A DNA stretch of 7,884 nt, from NCBI GenBank assembly GCA_002431805.1, contig DJEE01000005.1, positions 1-7,884 on the forward strand. Reading direction: 5' to 3'. The position numbers and the translations under genes were made by a program. Positions 1-6,298 of the stretch are shown here, piece after piece; position 1 is the stretch's first letter, and each line of letters starts with the position of its first letter. The notes beneath the pieces were generated by a model, which saw only the letters and a list, made by a program, of their open reading frames with translations, was not told the origin of the DNA and made no database searches. This stretch comes from Eggerthellaceae bacterium UBA5906 (GTDB taxonomy: Bacteria; Actinomycetota; Coriobacteriia; Coriobacteriales; Eggerthellaceae).

Positions 1-1
1 C

Positions 2-661
2 AATAATGCCACCAAAGAGGCCGACCTGGTAAGCCAGCGTATTGCCGAGCTGCTCGCGCGTGGCGCGTTCTTCCTTTCGACCGATATGCTTACCACCATT
101 CACGCATACCTGTTTCAAGATTTAGACCCTGCGGTGTATCGCCCCGGCGCGTTCAAAACCGAGCGCATGATCAAGCAAGAGGAAATCCTCAACGGTGACA
201 GCGTGCTGTACGCCGACCCGCTTACCTACGAAATGTCCTTGCGCGGTGCGTTCGCAAACGAAGCCGCAGCCATGTACACGACGTTTACCGATGACGAGAT
301 GAAGCGCTTTTGCCGCACTATCTCCTTTTTATGGCAAATCCACCCGTTTTACGAGGGGAACACGCGCACAGTGGCCGTATTTTCTGCGTTATACCTGAAC
401 AGCCTGGGATTTCAGGTTACGAACGACCCGTTCGCCAAGCACGCCCGCTACTTCCGCGACGCGTTGGTGCGCGCGCAATACCGCAACGCAGCGGCCGGGA
501 TTCTCCCCGATGACAGGTTCCTTGTCGCGTTCTTCAGAAACGTCATCGGCGAAGACGACGGCACCATGAACCGCGAAGACCTCATATGCACCCGCCTGTT
601 CGAAGACCCCAGCCTACTGCGCAACGTAGATCCGGAAGAGGCACTCAACCGAAAGGGCTAG
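2..661 (+). CDS. Fic-domain protein, 5'-truncated by window edge
   Basis: The reading frame is open from base 2, with no start codon before the ATG at base 86, so the true start probably lies outside the window. The Fic signature HPFYEGNTRT is encoded at 341-370. It matches HxFx(D/E)GNxR, with the catalytic His, the acidic Mg-binding residue and the phosphate-binding Gly-Asn and Arg. The usual second Gly is Thr, as in the HPFxEGNTRT branch of the family. Upstream are an IHAYLFQD helix and a KQEEILNGDSVLY segment that correspond to the conserved core before the active site. Family members transfer AMP or another phosphate-containing group from a nucleotide or related donor to a target protein. 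Many are toxins or effectors; the target here is unknown. No inhibitory (S/T)xxxE(G/N) helix is visible in the retained part. A Phd-like antitoxin follows 144 bp later, but it has its own promoter and toxin. The fold is confident, the role open. Confidence 0.85.
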   Translation, partial: NNATKEADLVSQRIAELLARGAFFLSTDMLTTIHAYLFQDLDPAVYRPGAFKTERMIKQEEILNGDSVLYADPLTYEMSLRGAFANEAAAMYTTFTDDEMKRFCRTISFLWQIHPFYEGNTRTVAVFSALYLNSLGFQVTNDPFAKHARYFRDALVRAQYRNAAAGILPDDRFLVAFFRNVIGEDDGTMNREDLICTRLFEDPSLLRNVDPEEALNRKG

Positions 662-732
662 AGCTGCGCCAACGGCCATGCCCTTTACGCAACCAGTTCT
701 AGAGGCGCTTGAGCTAGACGTATCAGCAAAGT

Positions 733-762
733 TTGCCAAGCTGGAAACTCTCCGAATATAGT
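733..762 (+). promoter_or_regulatory. Putative sigma70-type promoter of the toxin-antitoxin pair
   Basis: TTGCCA at 733-738 matches the -35 consensus at 5 of 6 bases. TATAGT at 757-762 matches the -10 consensus at 5 of 6, with an 18-bp spacer. Transcription would start near base 769, inside the palindrome at 764-787, which fits autorepression. An alternative -10, CATAAT at 765-770, has a TGn extension but only a weak -35 (TGGAAA at 742-747). Confidence 0.55.
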
Positions 763-763
763 G

Positions 764-789
764 GCATAATAGTGCACATTATTATGCAC
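764..789. promoter_or_regulatory. Nested palindromes, probable antitoxin operator
   Basis: GCATAATA at 764-771 and TATTATGC at 780-787 are perfect 8-bp inverted arms around an 8-bp centre. A second, overlapping inverted repeat pairs GTGCA at 772-776 with TGCAC at 785-789. The elements overlap the predicted transcription start and lie just before the antitoxin ribosome-binding site. Phd/YefM-type antitoxins usually bind such palindromes in their own promoters, so this is the likely autoregulatory operator. Binding is inferred; the symmetry is directly visible. Confidence 0.55.
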
Positions 790-791
790 CG

Positions 792-798
792 AAAGGAG
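792..798 (+). promoter_or_regulatory. Ribosome-binding site fixing the antitoxin start
   Basis: AAAGGAG lies 6 bases before the ATG at 805. In-frame upstream starts (TTG at 733, ATG at 784) lie in the promoter or operator and lack such a site, so 805 is preferred. Confidence 0.7.
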
Positions 799-804
799 CT
801 TGCT

Positions 805-1074
805 ATGTCCCTGTGCGTGCCTATCAAGGATTTGCGCGATACTGCCACGTTCGATGAAATGGTTGCAACCAGCCCCACGCCCGTCATCGTAACCAAAAAC
901 GGCTACGACCGTTTCGTCTGCGTAAAAAGCTCCGATTTCGCCCGATGGGAGCAAGCAGATGCCCGCGCACGCCTGCTCGAGCGAATCATGGTTTCCGAGC
1001 GCGAACGCGCCGAGGGGCTGAGCACCGACGCCTTCGAGGCAACGGCATCTTTAAGGGAAAAGCATGGCCTGTAA
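805..1074 (+). CDS. Phd/YefM-like type II antitoxin
   Basis: This 89-residue protein is the first gene of a two-gene toxin-antitoxin unit. Its N-terminal half has the Phd/YefM pattern: VPIKDLRDTATFDEM (about residues 5-19), then a TPVIVTKNGYDRFVCV strand-turn-strand (about 25-40) typical of the antitoxin DNA-binding and dimer fold. The C-terminal half is rich in Arg, Glu and Ala, as expected of a tail that is disordered until it wraps round the toxin. The family neutralises the cognate toxin by direct binding and represses its own operon. The start at 805 is chosen from the strong AAAGGAG site. The stop overlaps the toxin start by 11 bp, implying translational coupling. The promoter and palindromic operator lie just upstream. 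The exact subfamily (Phd, YefM or a RelB-like hybrid) is uncertain. Confidence 0.8.
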   Translation: MSLCVPIKDLRDTATFDEMVATSPTPVIVTKNGYDRFVCVKSSDFARWEQADARARLLERIMVSERERAEGLSTDAFEATASLREKHGL

Positions 1075-1375
1075 CGTAAGGATTCAGCCGACCGCGCTGC
1101 GCGAGCTGGATAGCACGGTGGAACATCTGCTCAGCTTCGGCCCTAACACCGCATCGTCTTTTCTGGACGAATGGGAAGCCACTATTGAGGACTTGCGCGA
1201 TGGCACCGTGGAGTACCGGTTGTCCCGCCTCGAGCCCCTTGCACGTCTTGGATACCACACCGTGCTGGTGAAAAGCTACGTAGTTCTTTACTTCAAGGAA
1301 GGCGACAATGTGGTAGTTGCCCACCTATTCCATCAAAGTCAGGACTACGCAAGCATCGTGCTGAACGGGCAGTAA
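1064..1375 (+). CDS. RelE/ParE-superfamily toxin
   Basis: This 103-residue protein starts inside the antitoxin gene (11-bp overlap), with an AAGGGAAA-type ribosome site just upstream. The layout fits the RelE/ParE fold: two N-terminal helices (about residues 9-47, with LDEWEATIEDL), then GYHTVLVKSYVVLYF (63-77) and VVVAHLFHQSQDYAS (83-97) as the beta-sheet core ending in a catalytic-side HxxxxD-like tail. RelE members cleave mRNA on the ribosome; ParE members poison gyrase. The sequence alone does not tell which applies, although His87, His90, Asp94 and Tyr95 are plausible active-surface residues. Length is normal for the family and the frame is intact, so the module looks functional. It likely stabilises this accessory segment or acts in stress responses, but that role is inferred. 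Confidence 0.82.
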   Translation: MACNVRIQPTALRELDSTVEHLLSFGPNTASSFLDEWEATIEDLRDGTVEYRLSRLEPLARLGYHTVLVKSYVVLYFKEGDNVVVAHLFHQSQDYASIVLNGQ

Positions 1376-1387
1376 CGAAAGCTCAGG

Positions 1388-1417
1388 CTGTTGGCGCAAC
1401 CTTCGCCACGCCAACAG
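1388..1417 (+). terminator. Stem-loop after the toxin gene, possible terminator
   Basis: CTGTTGGCG (1388-1396) and CGCCAACAG (1409-1417) form a perfect 9-bp stem with a 12-base loop, 12 bases after the toxin stop. No T-run follows on either strand, so it is at best an atypical terminator or an mRNA-stabilising hairpin. A tandem 7-bp repeat (ACAGTCG twice, 1414-1427) overlaps its 3' arm. Confidence 0.4.
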
Positions 1418-1719
1418 TCGACAGTCGCGTCCTTCGCACATCTAGCTAGCAACGCTTAAGCTAGGTGCACCAGCGAGGGACATAGGAGCCGTTCGGATGC
1501 TCCTGCTCCACAGGCCGGCGAAATGCGAGCACATAGACATACGGGCGGGTGCACGTAAAACGAACAACGCACCCGACGGAGCAAATGTGCTTCGTGTCGA
1601 CGCCCCAGCCAACGTCTCCAGTAAGACGACAGCCTCAGCGCCGACAACCCCACTTTGCCACGTCCTTCCCCGCCTCTTACGCAAACGCTTTTGCGGCAGA
1701 TGTTGCCATGCAGCTTGAC
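1418..1719. other. Intergenic stretch between converging units, no supported gene
   Basis: I found no reading frame here with recognisable protein character or a good ribosome site on either strand. The stretch holds several short inverted repeats without T-tracts: AGGAGC/GCTCCT (1484-1489 and 1499-1504), CGGGTGC/GCACCCG (1546-1552 and 1569-1575) and CGCAAA/TTTGCG (1680-1685 and 1690-1695). The last begins 25 bp beyond the dmsC stop and could help end that operon, but weakly. The region could be degraded coding DNA or simply a convergent spacer. Confidence 0.5.
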
Positions 1720-2568
1720 CTATAGGCACAAACCTCCCGACAGCTGCAGGCCGTAGAATACCAGTCTCCCAGCAAACACACCGAGCACGCTGCACGCAAG
1801 GATCACCGCTATCAGGGGCATACCTGCCTGCGAACTTTTCGCCCACGCCACTGTGCACATAATGGCAATGGCAACAAGCACACAGCTCACAACGCACAAA
1901 GGCATAACATTCGCTGCAAGCTGAGCGCCGTCAACCAGGCGACTTGCCATGCCTGAAACGGTAAAGACATGTGCAACAAGCGCAATAGCAAACACAACGC
2001 CCCCGGCAACGACAACAACGCCCAGGACCTTCTTATCAGCGCAAACGCCAGCTGCGGTCACGACAAGCGCGCCAAGGGCCGCACCGCCGAACAGACACGC
2101 CCCGACAGGCTCGATAACGCTCAACGGTGTATTCCAAGAAGTAATGGTGTCGACCATGTACGCCTTGCCAACGAACACAGCAAAGACTATACCGACGACA
2201 GCAGCAATCACAGCGCTCCATTTCGCAGCCGAAGACCCCTCCTTGCCTATCCGGCACGCAACGATGCACGCCGCTGCGGCAATCAAAAACGCTAGCGCCG
2301 CGCAAATCTCCTGCGAAAGCGGCGACGAAGCAACTCCCGTCAAGGCAAACGGGGCATGCAGCGCATCACCTAAATGGACAAATGCGCCCAAAAGCCCCAC
2401 GACCGCAAACGCGAAGGGGAGCAGTCCCCACGTACCAAGCTTCATACGGCAAACGCGATCGTCACAAGTAAATAACGCAAAAGAAATGGCCGCAAACGTG
2501 CCCGCTCCTATAGGACCAAGCGTCGAAAAAAAGGCAAGCGGCAATTCAGAAACAACAGACTGCATCAT
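1720..2568 (-). CDS. dmsC: DmsC-family membrane anchor subunit
   Basis: This 282-residue, very hydrophobic protein has about eight membrane segments (near residues 10-32, 46-66, 86-106, 116-136, 150-172, 180-203, 222-243 and 250-275). That number and length match E. coli DmsC, which anchors the DmsAB dimer and oxidises menaquinol. The FVHLGDAL segment places a histidine at residue 65. E. coli DmsC has His65 in a matching HLGSP context, and it is implicated in quinol binding. The C-terminal GRLVFYGLQLSGG also matches the family ending. The ATG follows the dmsB stop directly with no spacer, so translation is probably coupled; a second ATG comes next and either may be used. It is the last gene of the operon. 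The substrate-independent role, quinol to Fe-S electron entry, is well supported. Confidence 0.88.
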   Translation of the reverse strand: MMQSVVSELPLAFFSTLGPIGAGTFAAISFALFTCDDRVCRMKLGTWGLLPFAFAVVGLLGAFVHLGDALHAPFALTGVASSPLSQEICAALAFLIAAAACIVACRIGKEGSSAAKWSAVIAAVVGIVFAVFVGKAYMVDTITSWNTPLSVIEPVGACLFGGAALGALVVTAAGVCADKKVLGVVVVAGGVVFAIALVAHVFTVSGMASRLVDGAQLAANVMPLCVVSCVLVAIAIMCTVAWAKSSQAGMPLIAVILACSVLGVFAGRLVFYGLQLSGGLCL

Positions 2569-3186
2569 CTACACTATCTCCGTCCTGTTCGCAATCCAAC
2601 CCTCAGCATCCTCAGCCGCTCGAGCACTCGCCGGCACAGCAATCACCACATTCGGATGCGTCATGTCACTGTCAGGCAACGGAGCGATATCCGCCACGGT
2701 GCCATATTTCGCGCGCAATTCATCAACAGATCCGAACTCGATGCAACGAAGCGAGCACGAGCCAACGCATATAGGATCGAGACCCTCAGCAACACGGTCC
2801 TTGCAACCATCGCACTTCACGCTATGGCCCACGCCTTTATCAATCGCCGGGGCGTTATACGGGCACGCCATCTGGCAGTACCCACAGCCAATGCAGCGAT
2901 CCTCGTCCACCGACACAATTCCCGTTTCCTCATCTTTATGCATAGCTCCAGTCGGGCATACCTTCGTACACGCCGGATCGTCGCAATGATTGCAAGCAAG
3001 CGAAACGTGATAGCAGAACATGTGCGGAGTCCAGCCTTCGCCGTCTTCCTCCCATGTTCCACCTTCGTACTCGTACACTTGGCGAAAGCTAACATCGGAA
3101 TCAAGATGGTGATAGTCCTTGCAAGCGAAAACGCACGTGCGACAGCCGATGCAACGCGCGCCGTTAAAATAGAAACCATACTGCAT
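2569..3186 (-). CDS. dmsB: DmsB-type four-[4Fe-4S] electron-transfer subunit
   Basis: This 205-residue ferredoxin-like subunit carries electrons from the membrane anchor to the molybdenum subunit. All sixteen cluster cysteines are visible in the expected four groups: C12-C15-C18-C22, C65-C68-C73-C77, C98-C101-C104-C108 and C125-C128-C140-C144. The CIGCGYCQMACPYNAP segment corresponds to the E. coli DmsB CIGCxYCxMACPYxAP motif. It has no signal peptide, as expected for a subunit exported by hitchhiking with Tat-signalled DmsA. Two extra cysteines (58 and 148) are not obvious ligands. The start lies 3 bp after the dmsA stop; GAGGAGG at 3195-3201, inside the end of dmsA, sits 8 bases before the ATG and is a near-ideal ribosome site. 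Length and frame are normal. Operon position between A and C confirms the assignment. Confidence 0.93.
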   Translation of the reverse strand: MQYGFYFNGARCIGCRTCVFACKDYHHLDSDVSFRQVYEYEGGTWEEDGEGWTPHMFCYHVSLACNHCDDPACTKVCPTGAMHKDEETGIVSVDEDRCIGCGYCQMACPYNAPAIDKGVGHSVKCDGCKDRVAEGLDPICVGSCSLRCIEFGSVDELRAKYGTVADIAPLPDSDMTHPNVVIAVPASARAAEDAEGWIANRTEIV

Positions 3187-3189
3187 CGG

Positions 3190-5610
3190 TTACGCCTCCT
3201 CGTATTTACTAACCTGACAAACGTTGCTGTGTGAAGGGTTGTTGCGCGAAATTAAAGTCGCCCGCGACGTGCACAGCGTGTTCACACAACCTCCGTGGTC
3301 AATCCCATCGCCTTTCGAGTTATCGAACAGCATGCCCTGCGGCATGGTAACAGTCCCTGGGATAATGCGATTAGTCACACGCACCTCGATGGTCAGCTTG
3401 CCTATTTCGTTGCTGACCAGCACCGTATCGCCTGTTTTTATGCCACGGCTCTCAGCGTCGATCGGATTAATCCACAGTGTTTCGCGAAAACCTTTGCGCA
3501 GCACGTCAACGCTTTGCAGCGAAGAGTTAACTGCTTGCGCCGGATGATAATCAGACAACAACAGCGGATAGTCTTCCGTACAGTCCTCAAAACCATTAAA
3601 GGCCGGGTCGTAAACCGGAACAGGGCTGATGGAGCAATCGGGCTCATGCACGCGACGCTTCGCCTCAAGCTTTGCCAGACGCGCAGAGTAAATCTCTATC
3701 TTGCCCGACGGCGTCGGCAGCGGATTGGCAACGGGGTCGGCAATGAACTTCGCTTGCGATACCACCGCAGGCGGGTCCTCCTTGAAAATTTTCTTTTGCC
3801 AGCCTTCGTCCCATGTCGGAAGTTGCGGGTACTTCTTTCGCCCGGCCTCGTACAGCTGCCGCAACCACTCTTCACGCGTTTTGCCTTCCGTGAACTCATC
3901 ACGCACACCAAAACGCTCGCAAATATCGGCACACACCTCGTAAATATCACGTCGCTCGCATTTCGGCTCGTAAATGGGACTTGCGAACTGGATAACGCGC
4001 GCGTTTTCTTGGAATCCGGCTTCGGTAACGTTCATCACCTCTTGAGCCGCTAGATCAGGCAGCAAAATGTCGGCATATTTGCAAGCATCAGTCATGAACA
4101 GCTCGCTCATGACAATGAATTCGCATTTCGTTTCATCCGATAGGATACGATGCGTACGCTGAACATCTCCATGCTGCACCGTCATGATCTGCGCACCGTA
4201 GCCCAACAGCATCTTAATGCCGCTAAACGTGTCCGCACCCACAAGATCATGCTCTTCGGGCGTGATGCTCTGCGGGTCGTCGACCGCTGTAGGCCACAAG
4301 TATGTAGGCAACGAAACCTTGCACGGGTTATCACCTTTGGGGAAAGATGCAATGCTGTATTTGTTCATGCCCAGTTCGCGCCCATCGTGAGTACCCGGCA
4401 CGCCCATCTGACCAAGCAACATGGCGAGCAGCATCACTGAACGAGAGTTTTGCTCGCCGTTCGAACGGCGAGCAATGCCGAAGCCCTGCGTGACGAAAAC
4501 ACGCGGCGCGGCGGCGAGCTCATGCGCCAAATCCACGATCTTCTGCTCGGGTATCTGCGTAACCCTGGACGCCCACGCCGGCGTCTTCTCAACTTTGTCG
4601 TATCCTGTACCCATAACATAGGCCATATAGGACGTATTCTCCGGCGCACCCTCAGGCAAGGTCTCCTCGTCGAACCCAACGCAATAGGTGTGCAGAAAAT
4701 CCGTTGCCACAAGCCCTTCGGTAATAAGCACATGCGCAATACCCGCCACCAGCGCGGCATCGGTGCCAGGACGAATGGGGATCCATTCGTTATCTTGGTT
4801 CGTGGTGATGTTGCTGCATCGCGGATCCACGTAAATAACGCGCAGGTTGTTGCGCTCTTTTTCGTACGTCACCTCGTTTGCGAATCCAACGCCGCTTAAC
4901 CGCGCATCGCCGACGGCATTACCGAAGAAGATGACAATTTGGCCATCGGTCAGATCAGCATTGCGCAGCGTGCCGGCACCAACAGGAGCAGGAGCGCCGT
5001 ACGTGTAAAGCGAAGCAGCCTTCGCCTGGCCGGTCGAGTAGCTTGACGTGCTCGGGAAATTCAGATAACCGCCTGTCATGGCAAGCATGCGCTTGATAAC
5101 GCTGTCAGCCAGCATAAGCCCGTTGTTCGCATACCAAACGGAAAGATACGCAATCGCCTGAGGACCATACTGCTCACGAATACGCTTCATTTCCTCTGCG
5201 ATGGTATCCAGCGCCTCATCCCAGCTGATGCGTTCAAATTTGCCTTCACCACGCTTGCCGACGCGCTTCATCGGGTAATCGAGACGATCACTGCGCGAAA
5301 GCCATACGCGATGAGAGCGTCCTTTGAGGCACGCACGTGCCTGAATGCTACCAAACGCGGGATCACCCTCGTTGTCGGTTTCCACATACGCAATCTCGCC
5401 GTCTTGCATATGAAACTTCAGATTGCAGCAACCCGCGCAATTTGTTGCGCAAAACGTTGAAACAACCTGCTCAGATTGCGCTTGCGCGTACGCTTCACCT
5501 GCGGAAAACAGCGATGCCGCCGTGGTGCCGCCAGCGCAGGCAAGACCCGTCAGTGCGGCTCCCGCGCCAACAAACGCGCGGCGACTAAACGACTTCCTCT
5601 CATTTTCCAT
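3190..5610 (-). CDS. dmsA: DmsA-family molybdopterin oxidoreductase, Tat-exported catalytic subunit
   Basis: This 806-residue catalytic subunit is close in length to the E. coli DmsA precursor. Residues 9-14 (SRRAFV) plus a hydrophobic stretch and a likely AYA|Q cut after residue 42 form a Tat signal, so the enzyme acts outside the membrane. C54, C58, C62 and C94 fit the FS0 [4Fe-4S] site; the residue after the CL of the last cysteine is Lys96, where E. coli DmsA has Arg. The YPMKRVGKRGEGKFERISWDEA, EWIPIRPGTDAALV and KYADILLPD blocks are typical of DmsA with bis-molybdopterin guanine dinucleotide. Ser192 in SYSTGQ aligns with the YSSAQ region of E. coli DmsA that holds the Mo-ligand serine, with two extra residues just before it. 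The expected reaction is reduction of DMSO or a related S- or N-oxide; the true substrate is unknown. No TorD/DmsD-like chaperone gene is in the window. Start 5610 follows an AAGGGG site at 5 bases. Confidence 0.9.
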   Translation of the reverse strand: MENERKSFSRRAFVGAGAALTGLACAGGTTAASLFSAGEAYAQAQSEQVVSTFCATNCAGCCNLKFHMQDGEIAYVETDNEGDPAFGSIQARACLKGRSHRVWLSRSDRLDYPMKRVGKRGEGKFERISWDEALDTIAEEMKRIREQYGPQAIAYLSVWYANNGLMLADSVIKRMLAMTGGYLNFPSTSSYSTGQAKAASLYTYGAPAPVGAGTLRNADLTDGQIVIFFGNAVGDARLSGVGFANEVTYEKERNNLRVIYVDPRCSNITTNQDNEWIPIRPGTDAALVAGIAHVLITEGLVATDFLHTYCVGFDEETLPEGAPENTSYMAYVMGTGYDKVEKTPAWASRVTQIPEQKIVDLAHELAAAPRVFVTQGFGIARRSNGEQNSRSVMLLAMLLGQMGVPGTHDGRELGMNKYSIASFPKGDNPCKVSLPTYLWPTAVDDPQSITPEEHDLVGADTFSGIKMLLGYGAQIMTVQHGDVQRTHRILSDETKCEFIVMSELFMTDACKYADILLPDLAAQEVMNVTEAGFQENARVIQFASPIYEPKCERRDIYEVCADICERFGVRDEFTEGKTREEWLRQLYEAGRKKYPQLPTWDEGWQKKIFKEDPPAVVSQAKFIADPVANPLPTPSGKIEIYSARLAKLEAKRRVHEPDCSISPVPVYDPAFNGFEDCTEDYPLLLSDYHPAQAVNSSLQSVDVLRKGFRETLWINPIDAESRGIKTGDTVLVSNEIGKLTIEVRVTNRIIPGTVTMPQGMLFDNSKGDGIDHGGCVNTLCTSRATLISRNNPSHSNVCQVSKYEEA
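4450..4475. repeat. 26-bp perfect palindrome inside dmsA
   Basis: Bases 4450-4475 read identically on both strands, centred on TTCGAA, with 13-base arms TTGCTCGCCGTTC and its complement. In dmsA they encode part of the IARRSNGEQ segment near residue 380. In RNA it could fold to an 11-bp stem closed by a four-base loop. No T-run follows in either direction, so it is not a standard terminator. Its function is unknown. Confidence 0.7.
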
Positions 5611-5629
5611 ATGTTCCCCTTCTCTCTTA

Positions 5630-5649
5630 TTAGTCTAGTATTAGACCAT
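5630..5649. promoter_or_regulatory. Palindromic box 1 upstream of dmsA, probable MarR operator
   Basis: TTAGTCTAGTATTAGACCAT is a 20-bp imperfect palindrome (7 of 10 symmetric pairs). It is identical at 17 of 20 positions to the second box at 5676-5695. It covers the expected transcription start of the dms promoter, where a bound repressor would block initiation. The likely ligand is the MarR-family protein encoded next upstream; that pairing is inferred from proximity and symmetry. Confidence 0.6.
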
Positions 5650-5654
5650 TGCGA

Positions 5655-5683
5655 AAGATACGGAATTTGGAGATTTTAGTCAA
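5655..5683 (-). promoter_or_regulatory. Putative promoter of the dmsABC operon
   Basis: On the minus strand, TTGACT (5678-5683) matches the -35 consensus at 5 of 6 bases. TATCTT (5655-5660) lies 17 bp downstream and matches the -10 consensus at 4 of 6. The predicted start is near 5648, giving a leader of about 38 bases before the dmsA ATG. The -35 lies wholly inside palindromic box 2 and the start inside box 1. Confidence 0.5.
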
Positions 5684-5695
5684 GTATTAGACTAA
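5676..5695. promoter_or_regulatory. Palindromic box 2 upstream of dmsA, probable MarR operator
   Basis: TTAGTCAAGTATTAGACTAA has perfect 6-bp outer arms (TTAGTC/GACTAA) and 8 of 10 symmetric pairs overall. It contains the -35 element of the dms promoter. Its centre is 46 bp from that of box 1. It is the more symmetric copy and so probably the stronger site. Confidence 0.62.
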
Positions 5696-5697
5696 TT

Positions 5698-5712
5698 CTA
5701 TTTTGAGAATAG
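5698..5712. repeat. Short inverted repeat beside MarR box 2
   Basis: CTATT (5698-5702) and AATAG (5708-5712) pair across a five-base centre, directly upstream of the -35 region of the dms promoter. It does not share the TTAGTC/GACTAA half-sites, so it may be a separate factor site or chance AT-rich symmetry. Confidence 0.25.
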
Positions 5713-5804
5713 TTCATAGCACGCGATTAACTGCACGTCAATAGAAAGAAGAGTTCCATCCGTTACGCAAGCCACTGTACGCAGATTGCAAGTGAACGCT
5801 TGTC

Positions 5805-6263
5805 TTACCGAGAAAAAGAATCCTCTATGTTGTCGGCAAGTTTAGTCATCAGACCCATAAGCGATGCATACTCTTGCGAGGTCAATGCAGCCATAGCCCT
5901 GTTCCAGCGATTGGTGAAATCGTTTATAACCGGCGTCGTTTGTCGACGGCCTTCTTCGGTCAGCTTGACAAGCTTAGTCCTTCTGTCGTCAGGATTGGTT
6001 TCAAGCGACACGATCCCCGCCTTTGCGAACGAACGCACGATAAGGCTGACCGTTTGCTTCGTAAGGTTTTCGCGACGCACTATTTCGGTTTGCGTACAGC
6101 CAGTCGAAGGATTGCCTTCCGCATCGAAATGCAGCGGGATAAGCACCAGCAGCTCGGAAAGCGTAAAGCCGAAAGACCGCGCAAAGGGCTCCGATACGCT
6201 ATATTGTCGATTTCGCTGCTGCAAATAGAGATGAACTTTATGAAAATCGTCCGAAGGCTTCAT
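5805..6263 (-). CDS. MarR-family winged-helix transcriptional regulator
   Basis: This 152-residue protein has the MarR layout: N-terminal dimerisation helix (about residues 5-30), winged helix-turn-helix (about 33-102) and C-terminal dimerisation helices (about 105-150). The recognition region NLTKQTVSLIVRSFAKAG (66-83) and the wing NPDDRRTKLVKLTEEG (90-105) match the family's DxR wing signature. MarR dimers bind 16-20-bp palindromes and usually release DNA on binding a small ligand or on thiol oxidation. One cysteine (Cys56) is present, so redox sensing is conceivable but unproven. The gene sits just upstream of dmsA on the same strand, and the 194-bp gap holds two matching palindromes, making it the likely dms regulator. 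I chose the ATG at 6263 because AAGGAG lies 9 bases upstream; a longer frame starting at 6377 would add 38 residues unlike the family. Confidence 0.88.
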   Translation of the reverse strand: MKPSDDFHKVHLYLQQRNRQYSVSEPFARSFGFTLSELLVLIPLHFDAEGNPSTGCTQTEIVRRENLTKQTVSLIVRSFAKAGIVSLETNPDDRRTKLVKLTEEGRRQTTPVINDFTNRWNRAMAALTSQEYASLMGLMTKLADNIEDSFSR

Positions 6264-6272
6264 TGCGCCGAG

Positions 6273-6278
6273 CTCCTT
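6273..6278 (-). promoter_or_regulatory. Ribosome-binding site fixing the MarR start
   Basis: AAGGAG on the minus strand lies 9 bases before the ATG at 6263. The preceding in-frame starts have no comparable site, so the 152-residue form is preferred. Confidence 0.65.
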
Positions 6279-6282
6279 ATCG

Positions 6283-6298
6283 TTTCGAGGCTTCGAAA
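6283..6298. repeat. Short palindrome in the MarR leader
   Basis: TTTCGA and TCGAAA form 6-bp inverted arms around GGCT, 4 bases before the MarR ribosome site as read on the minus strand. A -10-like TACAAT (6298-6303) overlaps its upstream edge by one base, but no good -35 is seen. It could be an autoregulatory site, although it is unlike the dms boxes. Confidence 0.25.

Noticed and set aside
733..804. Earlier starts for the antitoxin (TTG at 733, ATG at 784)
   Set aside because: They overlap the promoter and operator; the good ribosome site serves the ATG at 805.
1497..1718. Plus-strand open frame of 73 codons in the spacer
   Set aside because: Composition looks random, there is no ribosome site before the ATG, and no recognisable motif.
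1442..1897. Minus-strand open frame overlapping the 3' end of dmsC and the spacer
   Set aside because: Its N-terminal third is dmsC read out of frame. The remainder has no family-like pattern and no ribosome site.
1949..2989. Long plus-strand open frame opposite dmsC and dmsB
   Set aside because: It is antisense to two well-conserved genes and rich in Thr, Ala, Ser and Pro as expected of a shadow frame. No recognisable domain or ribosome site.
3331..3346. CATGCC/GGCATG hairpin near the 3' end of dmsA
   Set aside because: A 6-bp stem is expected by chance at this GC content and has no supporting context.
5842..5854. TTAGTC...AGAC inside the 3' end of marR as a third MarR box
   Set aside because: The half-site spacing is 3 bases instead of 8 and the centre does not match. 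A lone TTAGTC at 3371-3376 in dmsA is likewise probably chance.
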